Source: an uncultured Sulfitobacter sp.
Lineage (GTDB): Bacteria > Pseudomonadota > Alphaproteobacteria > Rhodobacterales > Rhodobacteraceae
Reading direction: 5' to 3'
Length of the DNA: 59,451 bases
NCBI GenBank assembly: GCA_913060815.1
Contig: CAJXSZ010000020.1
Coordinates: forward strand, 1-59,451
Under the pieces are notes generated by a model. The model was not told where the DNA came from. It saw only the letters and a list, made by a program, of their open reading frames with translations, and made no database searches. Below, one piece after another: positions 31,242 to 41,010 of the stretch (position 1 is its first letter; every line of letters begins with the position of its first letter). The position numbers and the translations under genes are program-made.

Positions 31242-33318
31242 TACACCACCAAAGGTCCAAATTGAATCCACGCGGAAATCGTGGCTTGGCGGGGCGTCTT
31301 TCATCTGGATCATCCCGTTACTTGCGCTTGTGGTCGCTGTGGGTGTGGCGTGGCAGGCCTATAGCGCGCGCGGCCCGCTCATCGTGGTGAGTTTTCTGGA
31401 CGGATCGGGTGTTGCGGCGGGTGAGACAAAGCTCAAGTACCGCGACATTGAAGTTGGCGAAGTCGAGAAAGTCAGCTTTGGCGACGGTCTGGAAGCGGTT
31501 GAGGTGCATATCCGTCTCGACAAAGAAATCGCCCCTTATGTCGATTCAAGCTCAGTGTTCTGGATTGTAGAGCCCGAGGTTACGGCGCAAGGCATCACCG
31601 GTCTCAGCACGGTGCTGAGCGGTGTCTACATCGAGGGATCGTGGGATGGCGACATTGATGAGCCTGCAAGCACGTTTCGCGGACGTGACTTGGTGCCTTT
31701 GATCAAGCCCGGTGAAGACGGTTTGCAAATCGCCTTCCGCACCACCTCCAACAGCGCGTTGACGGATAACGCGCCGATTATGTTTCGGGGTATCCAGGTG
31801 GGTCAGGTTGGCCGCGCCCAGATTGCACGCAGTGGTGCCTTCGCAATTACCGAAGGCCTCATCTATGAGGAACACCGCCACTTGATCAGCTCCTCTACGC
31901 GCTTTTGGGACACGTCGGGTTTTACCGTCTCGATCGGTGCTACAGGTGCGGAGATTGATTTTTCATCCATCGCTACGCTTATTGGTGGCGGCATCACCTT
32001 TGACACGTTTGTTTCGGGCGGAGCGCCTGTGAGCGATGGCGAGGTGTTCGAGGTCTTTGAAGAGAAAGAGATCGCACGCAACAGCCTGTTCACCACATCT
32101 GCCGTTGATCCGTTGCAGATCAGTGTGATCTTTGACGAAAACATATCGGGCCTCACCGTGGGCGCACCCGTTGAGTTGAACGGCTTTCGTATCGGCGCCG
32201 TGGACAGCTTGTCGGGCATCGTCGATTTCAATCAATTCGGCGACAGCCGCGTGCGTCTGAACGTGATCCTGTCGATCCAGCCTGCGCGCCTCGGGTTGCC
32301 GGGGGATGTATCGGCTGCGGCCGCCTTGGCGCTGTTGCAAGACCGCGTTGCCAATGGCTTGCGCGCGCGTCTGGCCTCTGCCAGCCTGCTGTCTGGTGGT
32401 CTCAAAGTCGAATTGATCGAAGTGGAGGATGCTCCTCCTGCGCGTTTGACCCAAGAGGGTCTTGATATTCCGATCATGCCCACCACCAAAGGCGAGACAT
32501 CCGACGTCGCAGCGACGGTTGAGGGCGTGTTCACCCGCATAAACAATCTGCCCATCGAAGAGCTGTTGGACAGTGCAATCAATGTGATGAATTCTGCCGA
32601 GATGCTGATGTCGAACGGCGATTTGCAAAAAGTACCCGGTGACGTGAGCACGTTGCTGAGTGACTTGTCCGACATTGTTACGTCTGAAGATGTGAAGAAT
32701 ATCCCAGTCGCCCTTAATGCGACCCTGACACGGGTCGAGGGGCTGATAGCCGAGCTTGAGAAACAGCGCATTGCCGAAGTGTTGGGCACGACCCTCACGG
32801 CAGCATCTGAAGCGGCCGATGCGGTCACATCGTCTGTATCGGGCGTGCCCGAGCTGGTTGAAGATATCCAGACTGTGGCATCAAAGGCCGCAACGCTGGA
32901 ATTCGACGTGCTGATCAAAGAGCTGACAGCACTCACCTCCTCTGCCGAGGCGCTGGTCAGCAGCCCCGAGACGGCGCAATTGCCCGTAGCCCTCTCAGGC
33001 GCGCTGGAGCAGCTGAACGCGACCCTTAAAGAACTGCGTGAGGGTGGTGCCGTGCAGAACGTAAACCAAACGCTGGTCTCTGCGCGCAATGCGGCGGACA
33101 GTATCGCCGTCTCTGCGCGTGATTTGCCGCAGGTGATCGAGCGTTTGAACGGCCTGTTTGCCCAAGCGGGTCGTACGATCGACGGCTTTGACCAAGGTGA
33201 GGAGCTGAGCCGATCTGCTCAATCTGCGCTGCGCGATATTCAACAGGCTGCAAAAGCGCTGGAAAAGCTGGCGCGCACTATCGAACGAAATCCGAATTCT
33301 CTGCTGCTGGGACGATAA
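31234..33318 (+). CDS. pqiB: Intermembrane lipid transport protein PqiB (MCE domains)
   Basis: A 694-residue protein. A single N-terminal membrane helix (about residues 20-43) anchors three tandem MCE domains, beginning near residues 48, 162 and 290 (for example LKYRDIEVGEVEKV, IMFRGIQVGQVGRA, VELNGFRIGAVDSL). The rest, from about residue 430, is a long helical/coiled-coil segment. In PqiB this forms a hollow tube spanning the periplasm that conducts phospholipids between inner and outer membranes. It is flanked by both PqiA halves and the PqiC lipoprotein, so the system is complete. Confidence 0.95.
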   Translation: MTDTPPKVQIESTRKSWLGGASFIWIIPLLALVVAVGVAWQAYSARGPLIVVSFLDGSGVAAGETKLKYRDIEVGEVEKVSFGDGLEAVEVHIRLDKEIAPYVDSSSVFWIVEPEVTAQGITGLSTVLSGVYIEGSWDGDIDEPASTFRGRDLVPLIKPGEDGLQIAFRTTSNSALTDNAPIMFRGIQVGQVGRAQIARSGAFAITEGLIYEEHRHLISSSTRFWDTSGFTVSIGATGAEIDFSSIATLIGGGITFDTFVSGGAPVSDGEVFEVFEEKEIARNSLFTTSAVDPLQISVIFDENISGLTVGAPVELNGFRIGAVDSLSGIVDFNQFGDSRVRLNVILSIQPARLGLPGDVSAAAALALLQDRVANGLRARLASASLLSGGLKVELIEVEDAPPARLTQEGLDIPIMPTTKGETSDVAATVEGVFTRINNLPIEELLDSAINVMNSAEMLMSNGDLQKVPGDVSTLLSDLSDIVTSEDVKNIPVALNATLTRVEGLIAELEKQRIAEVLGTTLTAASEAADAVTSSVSGVPELVEDIQTVASKAATLEFDVLIKELTALTSSAEALVSSPETAQLPVALSGALEQLNATLKELREGGAVQNVNQTLVSARNAADSIAVSARDLPQVIERLNGLFAQAGRTIDGFDQGEELSRSAQSALRDIQQAAKALEKLARTIERNPNSLLLGR

Positions 33319-33319
33319 C

Positions 33320-33877
33320 ATGAAACTGATCAAATCATTTGCCGCTGCTGCCGCGCTGGCTTTTCTGGCTGCATGTGGTGCGCCTGACCGCATCGCTGTG
33401 CAACCGCCTGTGATCTCCGAGACGGTGCGCATCGGGTTTTCTTCTGTTGAGGTGAAGGACGTGTCTTTGCCCAGCTATGCATCGGCGGATGAAGTGGCCC
33501 AGCAGGCGCCCGATGGCTCTTTGGTCACGTCCAAAGTGTTGTGGGCCGATGCGCCCGAACGCGCAATCGGGCTTGAGCTGAGCCGCAACCTTGCCAAGCT
33601 GACCAAGCGCCGCGTTGCGTCAGAGCCATGGCCCTTTGAGGAGGATGCAGCGGCAACGCTGGATGTGCGCTTTACCGATCTTATTGCAGGAACCGATGGT
33701 GTTTTCCGCGCTACGGGCCAGTATTTTGTAGGTGTCTATGAAGCGCGGGAGCGTTCGGGTCTGTTTGAACTGAATGTTCAGTACGATGCCGATGGGGGGG
33801 CAGCGGCGATTGCGCGGGCACGCGGGCAGATCGTGTTGGACCTTGCCAAATATGTTGCACGCAACGGGCTGCGTTAA
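33320..33877 (+). CDS. pqiC: PqiC family outer-membrane lipoprotein
   Basis: A 185-residue lipoprotein with signal peptide and lipobox LAAC (cysteine 19). The mature domain matches the ABC-type transport auxiliary/PqiC (YmbA) family, with [11 protein letters not shown] and late [10 protein letters not shown]. In the Pqi system PqiC joins the end of the PqiB tube to the outer membrane. It starts one base after the pqiB stop. Replacement of +2 Asp by Gly is consistent with sorting to the outer membrane. Confidence 0.9.
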   Translation: MKLIKSFAAAAALAFLAACGAPDRIAVQPPVISETVRIGFSSVEVKDVSLPSYASADEVAQQAPDGSLVTSKVLWADAPERAIGLELSRNLAKLTKRRVASEPWPFEEDAAATLDVRFTDLIAGTDGVFRATGQYFVGVYEARERSGLFELNVQYDADGGAAAIARARGQIVLDLAKYVARNGLR

Positions 33878-33921
33878 GCGCTCCCTTGCACGCGGGGCGC
33901 GCGCGCCCTACATCCCTTGTT

Positions 33922-34410
33922 ATGTCACAAGTAAAATCATCTTCCAAATCCGACCCGAATTATAAGGTCATCGCCGAAAACCGCCGCGCGCGGTTTGATT
34001 ATGCGATCGAGGAAGACGTCGAGTGTGGTATCATGCTTGAGGGCTCCGAGGTGAAGAGCCTGCGCATGGGTGGATCCAACATCGCGGAAAGCTACGCCGC
34101 CGTCGAGGATGGCGAGCTGTGGCTCGTGAACAGCTATATTGCACCCTACAAACAGGCCAAGACCTTTGGCCATGAGGAGCGGCGCCGGCGAAAGCTGTTG
34201 GTCAGCCGCAAGCAGCTGGCGGATATGTGGAACCAGACCCAGCGCAAGGGCATGACCCTTGTGCCGCTGGTAATGTATTTCAATCATCGCGGCATGGCGA
34301 AGATCAAGATCGGGATCGCCAAGGGTAAAAAGCTGCATGACAAGCGCGAAGATGCGGCAAAGCGTGATTGGTCTCGGCAGAAGTCACGTTTGCTCAAGGA
34401 TCACGGGTAG
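33922..34410 (+). CDS. smpB: SsrA-binding protein SmpB
   Basis: A 162-residue SmpB, which carries tmRNA to stalled ribosomes in trans-translation. Family blocks are [38 protein letters not shown] and the basic C-terminal tail [16 protein letters not shown] that enters the mRNA channel. The ATG at 33922 is chosen because homology begins there, although the ribosome site is poor. The tmRNA gene itself is not in the window. The stop is followed after three bases by copy B of the intergenic hairpin repeat. Confidence 0.97.
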   Translation: MSQVKSSSKSDPNYKVIAENRRARFDYAIEEDVECGIMLEGSEVKSLRMGGSNIAESYAAVEDGELWLVNSYIAPYKQAKTFGHEERRRRKLLVSRKQLADMWNQTQRKGMTLVPLVMYFNHRGMAKIKIGIAKGKKLHDKREDAAKRDWSRQKSRLLKDHG

Positions 34411-34413
34411 GAG

Positions 34414-34475
34414 GGGGCCAGCCCCCATCGGCTTTTGGCCGCTTCCCCCGGGATACTTAAACCCAAAAGAAGTGG
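34414..34475. repeat. Intergenic hairpin repeat, copy B
   Basis: A 62-base element sharing with 20009-20069 the blocks GGGGCCAGCCCCC, TTCCCCCGGGATA and CCAAAAGAA-TGG in the same order and spacing. The central hairpin is built from different bases (CGGC at 34429-34432 with GCCG at 34438-34441, loop TTTTG), so pairing is kept while sequence changed. It starts 3 bases after the smpB stop. Confidence 0.85.
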
Positions 34476-34558
34476 CTTTGACTGCGTGTAATGTTGGCTG
34501 GGCTTGTACCGATTTGTCAGTCGGAGTAGGCAATGGGTGATACCGTATGGGGGCTGCT

Positions 34559-35413
34559 ATGACTGATGATCCGAAAACACTTGTCTCGACCGACTGGCTT
34601 GCGGCGCATCTGAAAGATCCTGATTTGCGGGTGCTTGATGCCTCTTGGTACTTGCCGGATGCGGGGCGCGATCCGAAGGCGGAGTATGAGGAGGCTCATA
34701 TCCCCGGTGCGCGGTTCTTTGACATTGATGAAATTTCGGATGCGCGTTCTGACTTGCCACATATGGCGCCACCCATTGAGAAGTTCATGTCGCGGATGCG
34801 TGCAATGGGTGTAGGTGACGGGCATCAGGTGGTTGTCTATGACGGGGCAGGGATGCTGTCGGCACCGCGTGTCTGGTGGTTGTTCAAACTCATGGGACAA
34901 GAGAATGTTGCGGTGCTTGACGGGGGTTTTCCCAAGTGGGTCGCCGAAGGGCATGCTGTTGAAGATATGCCACCGATCCCGCGGGATCGGCATATGACGG
35001 TGCGTTTCCAGAATCATCTGGTACGCGATGTAACGCAAGTTGCCCATGCATCGAAATTGGGCATACCACAGATTGTTGATGCGCGCGGGGCTGCGCGGTT
35101 CCGTGGCGATGCGCCAGAGCCGAGGGAGGGTCTGCGTGCGGGGCACATTCCGAACGCGCGCAATGTGCCTTACACCGATTTGCTGAACGAGAATCAGACA
35201 ATGATCGGCAACGATGCGGCCCGTGCGGTGTTCGAGGCTGCGGGAGTTGATTTGAGCAAACCCATCGTTACGTCCTGTGGCTCCGGTGTGACAGCTGCCA
35301 TTCTTGCCCTCGCGTTGGAGCGGTTGGGACATAGCGATTGGGCACTTTACGATGGATCATGGGCGGAATGGGGCATGTTCCCCACCGTGCCGGTTGCGAC
35401 AGGAGACGCATGA
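34559..35413 (+). CDS. sseA: 3-mercaptopyruvate sulfurtransferase
   Basis: A 284-residue protein of two rhodanese domains. The first is inactive-type; the second carries the persulfide-forming cysteine in SCGSGVTA, the loop sequence diagnostic of 3-mercaptopyruvate sulfurtransferase rather than thiosulfate sulfurtransferase. It transfers sulfane sulfur from mercaptopyruvate to thiols. The ATG at 34559 follows a GGGGG ribosome site; an ATG 12 bases upstream is less well placed. Its stop is shared with the start of the aminotransferase (TGATG), and that enzyme could make mercaptopyruvate from cysteine, a sensible coupling (inference). Confidence 0.94.
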   Translation: MTDDPKTLVSTDWLAAHLKDPDLRVLDASWYLPDAGRDPKAEYEEAHIPGARFFDIDEISDARSDLPHMAPPIEKFMSRMRAMGVGDGHQVVVYDGAGMLSAPRVWWLFKLMGQENVAVLDGGFPKWVAEGHAVEDMPPIPRDRHMTVRFQNHLVRDVTQVAHASKLGIPQIVDARGAARFRGDAPEPREGLRAGHIPNARNVPYTDLLNENQTMIGNDAARAVFEAAGVDLSKPIVTSCGSGVTAAILALALERLGHSDWALYDGSWAEWGMFPTVPVATGDA

Positions 35414-36597
35414 TGTTCGAGAGCTTGCAGTCCCAACCCGCCGATAAAATTCTTGAGTTGATCCAGATGTACCGCGATGATCCGCGCGCGGATAAAGTCG
35501 ACCTTGGCGTTGGTGTGTACAAAGATGCGACAGGTCTGACGCCCATAATGCGGGCAGTCAAAGCTGCCGAGCACCAGCTTTGGGAGACGCAAGACAGTAA
35601 GGTTTACACAGGTCTTGCGGGTGATCCTGCCTTTGGCGATGCAATGGTTGATCTGGTGCTGGGAAGTGCTGTGCCGCGGGCCAATGTTGCAGCAGCAGCC
35701 ACACCCGGTGGGACCGGCGCTGTGCGGCAGGCGTTCGAGTTGATCCAGATGGCGCGTGCGGATGCACGGGTGTTTGTCTCCGATCCAACATGGCCGAACC
35801 ATCTGTCTATGCTTGCTTACCTCGATATTGAGATGGTGCCGTACCGATATTTCGACACCGAGACGCGGGGCGTTGATTTTGAAGGCATGATTGCTGATCT
35901 CAAGACCGCCAAGAAAGGCGATGTAGTTCTGCTGCATGGCTGCTGTCACAATCCGACGGGTGCCAATTTGAACGCTACAGAATGGGATGCGGTGATTGCT
36001 GTGCTTCTTGAGACCGGGGCGACGCCAATGATCGACATCGCCTATCAGGGCTTTGGCGAAGGGCTGAATGAAGATGCTGCAGCGACGCGCAAAGTGGCGG
36101 CCTCCGTGCCCGAGTGCATAATTGCGGCAAGTTGCTCGAAAAATTTTGGCATTTATCGCGAGCGTACGGGTGTTCTGATGGTGGTAAGTTCGGACAGCAA
36201 GGCACAGGGGCTTAATCAGGGTACCCTCGCTTACCTCAATCGCCAGAATTTCAGCTTCCCGCCTGACCATGGTGCGCGGCTGGTGACGATGATCCTGACC
36301 GATGACGCTTTGCGCGCGGATTGGCAGGCAGAGCTTGAAGATGTGCGTCAGTCGATGCTGGGTTTGCGTACACAGCTGGCGTCTGAATTGCAGCGCTTGT
36401 CGGGATCGGACCGCTTTGGATTTCTGGCGCAGCATCGTGGCATGTTCTCACGCATTGGGACTACGCCCGAAATGGTGGCCAAGCTGCGTGAAGATTACGG
36501 GATTTACATGGTAGGTGACAGCCGCATGAATATCGCGGGCCTGAATGTGCAAACTGTACCGATCCTTGCCAAAGCGATTGTTGATGCAGGCATCTAA
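35413..36597 (+). CDS. Aromatic/aspartate amino acid aminotransferase (class I)
   Basis: A 394-residue PLP-dependent aminotransferase of the AspC/TyrB subgroup. It begins with the typical MFESLQSQPADKIL and shows LGVGVYKD, the HNPTGANL loop, and the PLP-binding lysine in SCSKNFGIYRERTG followed by the substrate-binding arginine region. It transfers amino groups between aromatic or acidic amino acids and 2-oxoglutarate. The ATG at 35413 lies 7 bases after AGGAG; an ATG one codon earlier is possible. Translationally coupled to sseA. A strong terminator follows. Confidence 0.95.
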   Translation: MFESLQSQPADKILELIQMYRDDPRADKVDLGVGVYKDATGLTPIMRAVKAAEHQLWETQDSKVYTGLAGDPAFGDAMVDLVLGSAVPRANVAAAATPGGTGAVRQAFELIQMARADARVFVSDPTWPNHLSMLAYLDIEMVPYRYFDTETRGVDFEGMIADLKTAKKGDVVLLHGCCHNPTGANLNATEWDAVIAVLLETGATPMIDIAYQGFGEGLNEDAAATRKVAASVPECIIAASCSKNFGIYRERTGVLMVVSSDSKAQGLNQGTLAYLNRQNFSFPPDHGARLVTMILTDDALRADWQAELEDVRQSMLGLRTQLASELQRLSGSDRFGFLAQHRGMFSRIGTTPEMVAKLREDYGIYMVGDSRMNIAGLNVQTVPILAKAIVDAGI

Positions 36598-36616
36598 GCC
36601 GTACCTCTACACATGA

Positions 36617-36657
36617 AAAAAGCCCCGCACCGATATGGCGCGGGGCTTTCTCTTTTT
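36617..36657. terminator. Bidirectional terminator between aminotransferase and amtB
   Basis: A stem formed by AAAGCCCCGC and GCGGGGCTTT (about 36619-36648) with an 11-base loop and T-rich ends on both strands (TTTCTCTTTTT on plus). It sits between two convergent genes and can serve both. Confidence 0.9.
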
Positions 36658-36693
36658 GGAGCGGCCCTCTGATTATAGAGGGCCGTGCCGTAT

Positions 36694-38010
36694 TTAGCCG
36701 CGTGTGAAGTCTGGGTAGGCTTCCATGCCCAGCTCTGCCTTGTCGAGACCTTCGATCTCGGCTTCCTCGGAGACGCGGATGCCCACAGTCGCTTTGAGGA
36801 TGAACCAGAGGATGCCTGCTGCGACGAAGGTGAACACACCGTAGGCAACGATACCTGTCAGCTGTGTCATGAGGCTTGTGTCACCGTTGTAGAAGACAAC
36901 CGCGATTGTGCCCCAGATGCCTGCAAAGAGGTGAACAGGGATAGCGCCGACAACATCGTCGATCTTGAGCTTGTCGAGCAGTGGCACGGTGAAGACTACG
37001 ATCATACCACCGATGGCACCGATCCAGAGCGAGCCGAAGAGCGAGGGCGCCAGAGGCTCGGCTGTGATGGACACAAGGCCCGCAAGACAGCCGTTGAGTA
37101 CCATTGTGAGGTCGACCTTCTTGTAGAGGACCTGTGTCAGGATCAGCGCGGCTACTGCGCCAGAGGCAGCGGCCATGTTGGTGTTGGCAAAGATGCGGCC
37201 CACGTCAGTGATGTCGCCTACGGTACCAGCAGCCAACTGCGAGCCACCGTTAAAGCCGAACCAACCGAGCCACAGGATGAACGTACCCAAGGTTGCGAGT
37301 GCAAGGTTGGAGCCTGGCATCGGGTTGACGCGGCCGTCTTTGTATTTGCCCAGGCGTGGTCCGAGGATCAGTGCGCCAGCCAAAGCAGCCCAGCCACCGA
37401 CGGAGTGTACGATTGTGGAACCAGCAAAGTCGCTGAAGCCCATTTCGGACAACCAGCCGCCGCCCCACTGCCATGAACCCGAGATCGGGTAGAGGATACC
37501 TGTCAGGACCAGCACGAAGATGAGGAAGGGCCACAGTTTGATCCGCTCGGCCAGTGCGCCCGATACGATGGACGCTGTGGCGGCCACAAACATCAACTGG
37601 AAGAAGAAGTCAGACGCTACAGAGGCGTAATCGAGAGATGCATCCGCTGCGGCGAGGCCCACAGGCTCCAGCACGGTTGGCACGAAGTTAAACGCAAAGT
37701 AGCCGTTAAAATCACCTGGATACATCAGGTTGAAGCCAACCAGCCAGTACATGATTGCGGCAAGAGAGAAGAGCGCGATGTTCTTCGTCAGCTGCATTGT
37801 GACGTTCTTGGAGCGCACGAGGCCTGCCTCGAGCATGGCAAAGCCTGCCGCCATCCAGAACACCAGAAAGCCGCCCACGAGGAAAAGCAGCGTGGTCATG
37901 ATATAGGGACCGATTTCATCAAAGCTCGGCGCGGCCGCGTCTTGCGCAAATGCCAGCGAGGGCAGCAGGGCTGCGGCAAGGCTGGCGGGAATGAGATATT
38001 TCTTATTCAT
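36694..38010 (-). CDS. amtB: Ammonium transporter AmtB
   Basis: A 438-residue ammonium channel. It has an N-terminal signal sequence (about residues 1-22, ending LAFA) and eleven helices. Family blocks include WMAAGFAMLEAGLVRSKN, DFAGSTIVHSVGGWAAL, WLGWFGFNGGS and GAIPVHLFAGIWG, with the twin pore histidines in the HSVGG and HLFAG segments. Three in-frame ATGs lie within ten bases (38019, 38013, 38010); the last matches the usual MNKKYL start. It follows glnK by 16 bases, the standard glnK-amtB arrangement in which GlnK blocks the channel when nitrogen is plentiful. Confidence 0.96.
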   Translation of the reverse strand: MNKKYLIPASLAAALLPSLAFAQDAAAPSFDEIGPYIMTTLLFLVGGFLVFWMAAGFAMLEAGLVRSKNVTMQLTKNIALFSLAAIMYWLVGFNLMYPGDFNGYFAFNFVPTVLEPVGLAAADASLDYASVASDFFFQLMFVAATASIVSGALAERIKLWPFLIFVLVLTGILYPISGSWQWGGGWLSEMGFSDFAGSTIVHSVGGWAALAGALILGPRLGKYKDGRVNPMPGSNLALATLGTFILWLGWFGFNGGSQLAAGTVGDITDVGRIFANTNMAAASGAVAALILTQVLYKKVDLTMVLNGCLAGLVSITAEPLAPSLFGSLWIGAIGGMIVVFTVPLLDKLKIDDVVGAIPVHLFAGIWGTIAVVFYNGDTSLMTQLTGIVAYGVFTFVAAGILWFILKATVGIRVSEEAEIEGLDKAELGMEAYPDFTRG

Positions 38011-38026
38011 CATTAACATCCTTGGA

Positions 38027-38600
<574 letters not shown>

Positions 38601-40862
38601 ATGGCGAGCAGGCCCAAATTAATGAGTGATTCACCCAAACGCAGACGCCCCTTGGTGGCTGACAACAGGTACCGTGGCAAATCCAAACCAGCAGCGACGA
38701 AAGCGTCCGTAAAGCGTGCGGTAAAGCCCAAAGCCAAGCCCAAGACCAAGGCCAGACGGCAGCGCAAAGCGGCCCGCCCGAGGCGTGGCGGCATTCTCGG
38801 GTTTTTCAGCGCCATAGTTCGCTGGTTCTTCCGCCTGATCTGGGTGATCACATCGCGCACCATTCTTGTTGGTTGTGCGGTGCTGGCGCTGATCGTCGGT
38901 TACTTCTATACAACGCTGCCTCCTGTTGAGGAACTGCTGGACGGGCGGGCCAACGGGTCTGTCACCATGCTCGACTATACAGGTGAAGTCTTTGCATGGC
39001 GCGGGGACCAATTCGGTGGGGCCGTGCGCGCGGAGAGCGTTTCGCCCCACCTCAAGAACGCGGTGATCGCCACCGAGGACAAACGGTTCTATCGTCACTT
39101 CGGTCTCAGCCCACGGGGCATTGCCTCTGCGGTGCGCATCAACATGAGCGAGGGGCGTGGCCCGCTGTCGGGCCATGGCGGCTCCACAATCACGCAGCAG
39201 ACCGCAAAGCTCCTGTGTCTGGGCGAACCCTTCGATCCCACCTCGGGACAAACCGAGGCGGAATATGAGGCCGAATGCCGTCGTGGCTCGATCAAGCGTA
39301 AAGCCAAAGAAGCGGTTTATGCGATGGCCATGGAGGCAAAGTACTCCAAGAATGAAATCCTCTCCATCTACATGAACCGCGCCTATATGGGCGGCGGCGC
39401 GTATGGGGCCGAGGCAGCCTCCCAGCGGTTCTTTGGCAAACCTGCTGCGATCATCAATCCTGCCGAGGCTGCAATGCTCGCGGGTCTGCTGACCGCGCCG
39501 AGCACGCTTTCGCCCACCTCGAACCTCGAGCGGTCGCGCAACCGTGCGGCAACTGTGCTGCGCTTGATGGCCGAGCAGGGGTATCTGAGCGAGGAAGATG
39601 CGGCCGTTGCAATGGCAGCACCTGCCACGTTGTCAGAGGCGGCCCAGGCGCGCGCAGGTGGCTATTTCGCCGATTGGGTTATGTCCACAGGTCCTGAGTT
39701 CTTCACCCGCAATACCACGGAAGATGTGATCATCCGCACAACTCTTGACCAGCGGATGCAGCGCGCCGCCGAGGAGGGGTTGAACTGGGTTTTCGAGAAC
39801 AAGGTGCGCGAAGGATCAAAGGCGCAGGCCGCAATTGTCGTGATGAGTGCGGATGGCGCTGTACGTGCCATGGTAGGAGGGCGCAAAACGCGTGTCTCAG
39901 GGGCATTCAACCGCGCCACACAGGCGTTGCGTCAGACGGGGTCGGCGTTCAAGCCGTTTGTCTATGCCGCAGCACTCGATCTGGGGTATTCGCCCAATGA
40001 TCTGGTAGATGACAGCGCCTATTGTCTGAATATCCCGGGTTCTGGTGAATGGTGCCCGCGCAATTATACCAACCGTTTCTACGGTCAGGTTACGATGACG
40101 GATGCGCTGAAACGTTCTTTGAACATCCCTGCGGTCAAGATATCTGAATCCGTCGGGCGCGATACGGTCAGTGCTGTTGCGTCCCAGTTCGGCATCAAGA
40201 ACGATCTCGCTGCTGGCCCCGCGCTGGCACTGGGTGCGTCCGAGAGTACACTTATAGAGATGACAGGCGCTTTCGCAGGCATCCTCAACGGGGGATCTTC
40301 GGTAAAGCCTTATGGCCTTATTGATCTCAGTCTGCGTGGCGAAGCGGAGCCGTTGATGGGATCGGGCGGCGGCATCGGCGAGCGTGTTATACAGGAAAGT
40401 GCCGCAGGGCAGCTTATCTATATGATGGAGAAAGTCGTCTCTGAAGGTACAGGCGAGCGAGCGGCGTTTGACGGACGCCAGATTGCAGGCAAGACGGGCA
40501 CCACATCGGCGGCAAAAGACGCGTGGTTCATCGGCTTTTCGGCGGATTATGTTGCAGGCGTCTGGATGGGCTATGACGACAACACTCCGCTTAAGGGTGT
40601 GACAGGCGGCGGGCTCCCCGCCGAGATTTTCCGCGAAGCGATGCAACGTGTACATCAAGGGGTTCCCGTTCGTGCTTTGCCAATGGTTTTGCCCGCGCCT
40701 GCGCAGGTCGTGTTTGACGGGGACGTAAACGAGGTGAGCCCGTTGCCTCAAAACCCTGTCCGCACGCAGCCTACCAATATCATTGATAGGGTGTTGCAGG
40801 ATATATTCGGTGGTGGTTCGGGGGGAAGTTCGTCGCCAGCTCCGGATCCCTCTGACCGCTAA
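38601..40862 (+). CDS. Class A penicillin-binding protein (PBP1A family)
   Basis: A 753-residue bifunctional peptidoglycan synthase. It has a Lys/Arg-rich cytoplasmic tail (residues about 10-65), one membrane helix (about 85-105), a GT51 transglycosylase domain with the catalytic block ATEDKRFYRHFG and GGSTITQQTAKLL, and a transpeptidase domain with nucleophile Ser448 in GSAFK and the KTGTTSAAKDAW motif. The C-terminus is a Gly/Ser-rich tail. An ATG at 38622 (MSDSPK) is an alternative start; neither has a strong ribosome site. It is a single gene divergent from glnK. Confidence 0.95.
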   Translation: MASRPKLMSDSPKRRRPLVADNRYRGKSKPAATKASVKRAVKPKAKPKTKARRQRKAARPRRGGILGFFSAIVRWFFRLIWVITSRTILVGCAVLALIVGYFYTTLPPVEELLDGRANGSVTMLDYTGEVFAWRGDQFGGAVRAESVSPHLKNAVIATEDKRFYRHFGLSPRGIASAVRINMSEGRGPLSGHGGSTITQQTAKLLCLGEPFDPTSGQTEAEYEAECRRGSIKRKAKEAVYAMAMEAKYSKNEILSIYMNRAYMGGGAYGAEAASQRFFGKPAAIINPAEAAMLAGLLTAPSTLSPTSNLERSRNRAATVLRLMAEQGYLSEEDAAVAMAAPATLSEAAQARAGGYFADWVMSTGPEFFTRNTTEDVIIRTTLDQRMQRAAEEGLNWVFENKVREGSKAQAAIVVMSADGAVRAMVGGRKTRVSGAFNRATQALRQTGSAFKPFVYAAALDLGYSPNDLVDDSAYCLNIPGSGEWCPRNYTNRFYGQVTMTDALKRSLNIPAVKISESVGRDTVSAVASQFGIKNDLAAGPALALGASESTLIEMTGAFAGILNGGSSVKPYGLIDLSLRGEAEPLMGSGGGIGERVIQESAAGQLIYMMEKVVSEGTGERAAFDGRQIAGKTGTTSAAKDAWFIGFSADYVAGVWMGYDDNTPLKGVTGGGLPAEIFREAMQRVHQGVPVRALPMVLPAPAQVVFDGDVNEVSPLPQNPVRTQPTNIIDRVLQDIFGGGSGGSSSPAPDPSDR

Positions 40863-41010
40863 TTCGGGATGCAATGAGGTCTGGCAGAATAAACTATGGC
40901 GGTTTGAAATGTGATGTTAACGGTGGTTGTGGATTGTAGCGCGGATGGCTTTGAGAAGTTGGGTCATGTGGCAGGGCCAGAGCGCAACAAGAAATTTCGA
41001 GTAGGTTGAT

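Noticed and set aside
35347..36435. 362-residue frame antisense to the aminotransferase
   Set aside because: The sense strand encodes a complete recognised enzyme; the antisense product is Cys/His/Arg-rich without domain features.
36685..37476. 263-residue frame antisense to amtB
   Set aside because: Low-complexity Asp/Glu/His-rich shadow of a hydrophobic protein's codons.
39897..40874. 325-residue frame antisense to the PBP1A gene
   Set aside because: Shadow frame; the transpeptidase motifs are encoded on the plus strand.
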